This document shows positions 6,102 through 9,888 of a stretch of DNA of 9,888 bases, in pieces (positions within the stretch are counted from its first letter, which is position 1; each line of letters opens with the position of its first letter). The position numbers and the translations under genes are program-made. This DNA comes from Bryobacterales bacterium (lineage in GTDB: Bacteria; Acidobacteriota; Terriglobia; Bryobacterales; Bryobacteraceae): positions 1-9,888 of the forward strand of contig JADYZL010000454.1 in the NCBI GenBank assembly GCA_020853155.1, in the 5' to 3' direction. The notes under the pieces were generated by a model. The model was not told where the DNA came from and ran no database searches. It worked only from the letters and a program-made list of their open reading frames with translations.

Positions 6102-7373
6102 ATGGCAATCGTCGATCGCCGAACTTTGTTGATGTCCCTTTCAGGCTCCATCGTCTCGCGGCCAACCTGGGCGGGAGCGAACGACCGTGTCCGCGTGGCG
6201 CTGGTCGGCGCGGGCGACAGGGGCCGGGAACTACTGGACTCCGCGCTTCGCGCTCAGAACGTCGAGATCGCGACCATCTGCGACCCCGATGAGAATCGCA
6301 TGCGCGAGAAGGCAGCGGAGGTCGAGAAGCGCACCGGCGCCTCACCGGCACTCGAACCGGATATCCGGAAAGTGATCGAACAGCGCGATATCGACGCGGT
6401 TGTACTTGCCTGCTGCAACCATTGGCACGCACTTGGCACGGTGTGGGCGGTGCAAGCGGGCAAGCACGTCTACGTCGAGAAGCCGGTCTCTCACGACCCC
6501 GTGGAAGGGCGGCGCATGGTGGAAGCGGCCCGGAAGTACAATCGCGCCGTGCAGGGCGGGACACAGCGCCGCTCATCGCCGCGATTCCAACGGGCAATGG
6601 GGATATTGCATTCAGGCGGGATCGGTGACATCTACATGGCGCGCTGGCTGTTCACCGGACCGCGAGATTCCATCGGCTTCCACCTTCCCGAAAATCCACC
6701 TGCAAGCCTGCACTGGGATCTTTGGCTCGGCCCGGCATCCAAACAACCGTTCCACCGCAATCTTGCCCATTACAACTGGCATTGGTTTTGGGAGTTCGGC
6801 AACGGAGAGATGGGCAACAATGGCGTCCATTCCATGGATGTGATGCTCTGGGGCTTGGGAAAGGGAATCCCCAGCAAGGTGCGGTCCTCCGGCGGACGTT
6901 TTGGATATAAGGACCAGGCAGAAACTCCGAATACGCAAATTGCCACATTCGAATACGAAGACCGAACGCAGATTCTATGCGAAGTGCGGGGACTCTATTC
7001 GAACGAGCCCACGGGAATGCACTTTTACGGATCGAAGGGTGCGATGCATTTAGGCCCTCAAGGGCAATGCCGGATTTTCATGGGCAGGAACGAGAAACCT
7101 GAGCCGGAACTTCCACATCTCGACGAGATTCAAGAGCGGGCGCACTTCGATAACTTCATCGCAGCGGTTCGCACGGGACGGCGCGAGACCTTGAACTGCG
7201 ACATCGAGATCGCGGAACAATCCGCGCTAATGAGCCATCTCGCGAACATTTCGTATCGTCTCGGACGGGAGCTGCACTTTGACCCGGTGCTCCGGCGATT
7301 CTCCGACAAGGAAGCCAATCTCTTGATGACTCGCCAGTATCGGAAGCCCTACGCGATGCCCGAGAAAGTCTGA
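6102..7373 (+). CDS. Gfo/Idh/MocA-family oxidoreductase with twin-arginine signal, 423 residues
   Basis: This is an NAD(P)-dependent oxidoreductase of the sugar/inositol dehydrogenase superfamily. After an N-terminal Tat-like signal (R6-R7 in DRRTLLMSLSG, possible cleavage after WAGA near residue 27), the Rossmann fold starts at about residue 30 with VALVGAGDRG (G36, G38, G41). The conserved YVEKP lies at 124-128, and EFGNGEMGNNGVHSMD at 231-246 carries the family His (H243). The C-terminal domain ends in the GRELHFDP block seen in Solibacter-type members. A weak ribosome-binding site (AAAGG) lies 8 bases upstream of the ATG. Tat export would place the folded, cofactor-loaded enzyme in the periplasm, where it could modify sugars brought in by the receptor encoded just before it. 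The exact substrate is not evident. Confidence 0.93.
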   Translation: MAIVDRRTLLMSLSGSIVSRPTWAGANDRVRVALVGAGDRGRELLDSALRAQNVEIATICDPDENRMREKAAEVEKRTGASPALEPDIRKVIEQRDIDAVVLACCNHWHALGTVWAVQAGKHVYVEKPVSHDPVEGRRMVEAARKYNRAVQGGTQRRSSPRFQRAMGILHSGGIGDIYMARWLFTGPRDSIGFHLPENPPASLHWDLWLGPASKQPFHRNLAHYNWHWFWEFGNGEMGNNGVHSMDVMLWGLGKGIPSKVRSSGGRFGYKDQAETPNTQIATFEYEDRTQILCEVRGLYSNEPTGMHFYGSKGAMHLGPQGQCRIFMGRNEKPEPELPHLDEIQERAHFDNFIAAVRTGRRETLNCDIEIAEQSALMSHLANISYRLGRELHFDPVLRRFSDKEANLLMTRQYRKPYAMPEKV

Positions 7374-7483
7374 GGAAACCAGGGTCGAGCGATGCCGTTC
7401 GAGCGGGAGGCAGCCGAGCCTGTTTGCGGTTCAGGGTCGAGAGTGAATCGGAGCCGTCGTTCGAGATACCCAAGCTAGATCTC

Positions 7484-7504
7484 ATCGCATTGCGGCTTTG
7501 CGAT
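7484..7504 (+). repeat. short inverted repeat upstream of the ROK promoter
   Basis: ATCGCA (7484-7489) and TGCGAT (7499-7504) form a 6-base inverted repeat with a 9-base gap, overlapping the candidate -35 box. It may be a second protein-binding site or a weak hairpin. The rest of 7374-7543 holds only an imperfect direct repeat of CAGGGTCGAG (7380-7389 and 7432-7441) and no terminator. Confidence 0.3.
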
Positions 7505-7526
7505 TTCCTTTTATGACTGAAATAAT
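7498..7526 (+). promoter_or_regulatory. candidate promoter of the ROK operon
   Basis: TTGCGA (7498-7503) and AATAAT (7521-7526) are separated by 17 bases, giving 4/6 and 5/6 matches to the sigma-70 boxes. The predicted start is only about 10 bases before the ROK ATG, so the leader would be very short, although an AAAGGGG ribosome-binding site still fits. The putative operator lies inside the spacer and -10 box, so autoregulation is expected. Confidence 0.5.
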
Positions 7527-7529
7527 AAC
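7509..7529 (+). promoter_or_regulatory. second copy of the putative ROK operator, at the ROK gene itself
   Basis: Bases 7509-7525 match the site at the receptor promoter in 16 of 17 positions; the one difference (G at 7515) breaks one arm pair, leaving TTAT/ATAA arms. After it comes TAAC, compared with ATAAC in the first copy, a one-base deletion. The site ends 14 bases before the ROK start codon and overlaps the candidate -10. Because its symmetry is poorer, it may bind more weakly than the receptor copy. Confidence 0.65.
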
Positions 7530-7543
7530 GCAAAGGGGATCCG

Positions 7544-8779
7544 ATGCCCGTTGTCACTTTCACCACCGATCACGCTCTGCAGAAATCCGCACTTCGGCAG
7601 GCGAACGACCGGCTGGTTCTGAATCTCATCCGCCAGAATTCCGGTGTTTCGCGCGCAGATATCGTACGGCTTACCGGTCTCGCGGCGAGTTCCATCACCT
7701 TCATTGTCAGGCGGTTGAAAAAAGAGAAGCTGATATCCGAAGAGAAGATCGACAAGCGGCCCGGGCTTGGCCGGCAGCCGACGGCACTGCGGCTGCTCGC
7801 TTCCGCGCGAACCGTCATCGGCATGGAGTTCGACCCGGACGGCGCTCACATCCTGATGGCGGACCTGGAAGGCGCCCCGCTATCCAGGAAGACCATACCC
7901 ATGCAGGCGAACCAAGAGCTGTTTTTCCGGAAGGTAAATGCGGCGCTCTGCGGGCTGGTTCAAGCACTGGCTCCAGGGCAATTGCTCGGAGTGGGCGTGG
8001 CGTTGCCCGGAACGATCGATAGCGCCACGGGGAAGGTGATCGGAGCTGAAAATTTGGGCTGGTTTGGAGTGGAAGTGGGCGCGTTGATCCGTTGCGGTGT
8101 GCCGGTCCCCTTCCGTTTTGAGAACGTGGCCAGACTCTCCGCGCTGGCGGAGCAATGGTTTGCACCGGCTGAGACTCCCGGTTTGCGGGACTTCGTTTCC
8201 GTGGTTGCGCGCGGCGGCATCGGCACCGGGGTGATTGCCGGCGGGCAACTCTTACGGGGGGCAACTTCGGCCGGCGGTGAATTTGGGCATATTTCGCTCT
8301 ATCTGGACGGCCGGCGATGCGCTTGCGGCAACATCGGCTGCTGGGAGCAATATGCGTCCGACCTGGCTCTCTCCCGGGCGTACGCCGAGCAAGCGGCAGG
8401 GGAGGAATTGAGTGTGGACGCGATCATTGCCAGGGCCCGCGCCAAGGAGCCGGCAGCGCTGAAAGCCGTAGACGCGATCGCAAGACACGTGGGTCTGGGA
8501 TTCGTGAATCTGGTCATGGCACTGAACCCGCAGGCCATCGTTGTCGGCGACTATCTTGCCGATGTGTGGGATCTGATCGGAGAGACGGTCTGGACGGTGT
8601 TGCGTTCGCGGGCGCCAGGCTATACGCTGAGCGCACTGCGCATTTATCCTTCACGCCACAAGGGCGAGGCTCCGTTGATGGGAGCGATCGCTCTCGTGCT
8701 GGGCCGGTTTTTCAGTAGTTTCGAGCAAGGCGGCGAGGCCGGGCCCGTGAGTTCCGTTTTGATGGAGAATCACGCATGA
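7544..8779 (+). CDS. ROK-family transcriptional repressor (sugar-responsive), 411 residues
   Basis: This is a cytoplasmic DNA-binding regulator of the NagC/Mlc/XylR type. Residues about 20-70 form a winged HTH (NLIRQNSGVSRADIVRLTGL, ASSITFIVRRLKKEKLI). Residues about 90-390 form the ROK sugar-kinase-like fold: GVGVALPGTIDSATG (149-163), a GGIGTGVI turn (224-231), and the zinc-site motif with H249 in GGEFGH plus C259, C261 and C266 in CACGNIGCWE. At the place where kinases of the family carry the catalytic Asp (ENDAN-like), this protein reads FENVARLSALAE with V195, so it should sense rather than phosphorylate a sugar. AAAGGGG precedes the ATG by 5 bases. Its promoter carries the same palindrome as the receptor promoter. 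The stop overlaps the next start as ATGA. The effector sugar is unknown. Confidence 0.93.
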   Translation: MPVVTFTTDHALQKSALRQANDRLVLNLIRQNSGVSRADIVRLTGLAASSITFIVRRLKKEKLISEEKIDKRPGLGRQPTALRLLASARTVIGMEFDPDGAHILMADLEGAPLSRKTIPMQANQELFFRKVNAALCGLVQALAPGQLLGVGVALPGTIDSATGKVIGAENLGWFGVEVGALIRCGVPVPFRFENVARLSALAEQWFAPAETPGLRDFVSVVARGGIGTGVIAGGQLLRGATSAGGEFGHISLYLDGRRCACGNIGCWEQYASDLALSRAYAEQAAGEELSVDAIIARARAKEPAALKAVDAIARHVGLGFVNLVMALNPQAIVVGDYLADVWDLIGETVWTVLRSRAPGYTLSALRIYPSRHKGEAPLMGAIALVLGRFFSSFEQGGEAGPVSSVLMENHA

Positions 8780-9090
8780 GTGTCCCGGGGTTCCTTTTCG
8801 GATTCCCGATCGCCGGCGCAGCGTACGCGGGAGTTCTTCAGGCCAGCCGGATCGCCCGCACCGCGCTCGACGATCCTCCGGCTTCACAGGGGCAGCGTCA
8901 GGCCCCGGCGCTGCTGAACGTACAGCGGATCACGGATCCGCCAGAAGCCGCCGGGCTGGTTACGCTGCCCGAAACCGTTTCGCTCTTCGCGATGGCGGAG
9001 ACGCACCACGGCGCATCGTCCATCTACGAGTTGTACGGAAACAAGGCTGGCATGCGCGAGGCGGGTGACCTGGGGGAGGCGCTTCGATGA
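8776..9090 (+). CDS. uncharacterised 104-residue protein translationally coupled to the ROK gene
   Basis: I do not recognise a family. Its start overlaps the ROK stop as ATGA, and its stop overlaps the next gene's start in the same way, so it is locked between regulator and secreted enzyme. A GGAG lies 8 bases before the ATG. Codon third positions are strongly G/C, as in its neighbours, which supports coding. The first ~25 residues (MSVPGFLFGFPIAGAAYAGV) are hydrophobic and could be a membrane anchor or signal. The rest is soluble-looking, with a Pro-rich linker and a short TLPETVSLFAMAETHHGASS segment. It might be an anchored accessory of the secreted enzyme, but that is inference from position only. 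Confidence 0.65.
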   Translation: MSVPGFLFGFPIAGAAYAGVLQASRIARTALDDPPASQGQRQAPALLNVQRITDPPEAAGLVTLPETVSLFAMAETHHGASSIYELYGNKAGMREAGDLGEALR

Positions 9091-9888
9091 AAGCTCTGGG
9101 GCTTTTGCTGATCATGGTGCTGGCTGCGCCGGCAGGTGTTCTCGTTCTCGACGATTTCGAGGGGTCCCGGCCCGCCAGCAGGTGGGAGGGCGATCTAACC
9201 GTTGTCCAAAAGCACGCATCGCACGGCGCGGGTTCCGCTGAAATCCGCTTTGGCACGGGCGAAATCGCGGCTACCCGTTTTCCCGGCGACTGGCGGGGTT
9301 ACCAGCGGCTATTGTTTGATATTTACTCGAACCACGCCTCCATCGTCACGCCCACGCTGCGTATCTATGATGAAGTCTCGCTCGGGGGCAAGAAGCGAGA
9401 TTACTATGTAGCCGATGAGAAACTGTTTGTCCAAAAGGGCTGGAACCACATCGAAATCCGGCTTCCCCTGAATACACAATCGCTCGAACGCAAACTCGAT
9501 CTCTCACGGATCCGGCGGCTCGTGCTTGCCGATGGCGGCGCCGGTACGATGTACCTCGATAACCTGCGCCTTGCTTCCGGCGAAGAGCCCTCCACAAGCG
9601 CTTCACGCACAAGACCGGAAGATACGGTTACCTCCATCGACGGGCGCTTCTTCTCCGTGCGCCAAGTGGCGCGCCCCGGGGACGTGCCCGAGGCAGCGGA
9701 TGTAACCGCGCTTGAGAAGGAGGCGGAAAGGGAAGAGGATCTACTGAGAAAAACGATCGAGGCGGCCCACGTCCAGGGGATCGAGACAATTTACCAGGAG
9801 CGCCATCTCGTGACTGCCGAACTCGGCCTGCGTGTGCGCCCGCGCCTGGCTTGGTTTAACAACGATGAGTCGAAAAGGGAGATGTACG
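9087..9888 (+). CDS. secreted protein with carbohydrate-binding-like domain, probable glycoside hydrolase (partial, runs off right edge)
   Basis: The frame is open from ATG at 9087 to the window end (267 codons seen). An excellent ribosome-binding site (GGGGGAGG) lies 7 bases upstream, inside the preceding gene, and the start overlaps that gene's stop as ATGA. Residues 1 to about 17 are a signal peptide (MKALGLLLIMVLAAPAG). Residues about 20-163 look like a jelly-roll carbohydrate-binding module: LDDFEG, DWRGYQRLLFDIYSN, QKGWNHIEIRLP, LDLSRIRRLVLADGG and MYLDNLRL. A helical charged linker follows (about 200-225, ALEKEAEREEDLLRKTIEAA). IETIYQERHLVTAELGLRVR and RLAWFNND at the edge may begin a catalytic (beta/alpha)-barrel of an agarase- or beta-galactosidase-like enzyme. 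The catalytic residues are outside the window, so family and substrate are unproven. Confidence 0.8.
   Translation, partial: MKALGLLLIMVLAAPAGVLVLDDFEGSRPASRWEGDLTVVQKHASHGAGSAEIRFGTGEIAATRFPGDWRGYQRLLFDIYSNHASIVTPTLRIYDEVSLGGKKRDYYVADEKLFVQKGWNHIEIRLPLNTQSLERKLDLSRIRRLVLADGGAGTMYLDNLRLASGEEPSTSASRTRPEDTVTSIDGRFFSVRQVARPGDVPEAADVTALEKEAEREEDLLRKTIEAAHVQGIETIYQERHLVTAELGLRVRPRLAWFNNDESKREMY

Noticed and set aside
7380..7441. Direct repeat CAGGGTCGAG (two copies) as a regulatory or mobile-element repeat
   Set aside because: Ten bases in two copies 52 bases apart in GC-rich DNA is weak, with no link to a promoter box or gene end.

Overview
The window looks like a stretch of an Acidobacteriota chromosome, probably Solibacter/Bryobacter-like. 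The reasons are high GC with G/C-ending codons, a very large Oar-type outer-membrane receptor that begins with a carboxypeptidase-regulatory-like domain, a Tat-type Gfo/Idh/MocA oxidoreductase, a ROK regulator, and a small-protein/toxin-antitoxin neighbourhood. This assignment rests on recalled family traits, not on a search.

Left part (1-2458, all minus strand). Reading leftward from 1383, a compact operon holds an XRE-type regulator, an antitoxin-like protein, a RelE/ParE-type toxin (GTG start overlapping the antitoxin stop by 4 bases) and a small conserved protein starting MGYEAKKTEH. It is followed by a terminator-like hairpin (61-95) and the first codons of another gene leaving the window at base 1. 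Upstream of this operon is a 340-base stretch without a convincing gene, and then a VIT1/CCC1-family metal transporter (1724-2458).

Right part (2648-9888, all plus strand). This is a carbohydrate-uptake locus. A near-consensus promoter (TTGACA-N17-TATATT) drives a 1092-residue Oar-like receptor. After a 17-bp intergenic stem-loop comes a Gfo/Idh/MocA oxidoreductase with a twin-arginine signal. Then come a ROK-family repressor, an unrecognised 104-residue protein and a secreted protein with a carbohydrate-binding-like domain that runs off the right edge. The last three are joined by two successive ATGA overlaps and are almost certainly co-transcribed.

The main finding is a near-identical AT-rich palindromic site (16 of 17 bases) at the receptor promoter (2675-2691) and at the ROK promoter (7509-7525). 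In both places it sits on the -10 region. The simplest model is that the ROK protein represses itself, its two downstream partners and the receptor operon, and is released by a sugar derived from the polymer that the secreted enzyme attacks. ROK residue 195 is Val where sugar kinases of the family have the catalytic Asp, which fits a pure regulator. No CRISPR array, tRNA, rRNA or complete insertion sequence was seen.
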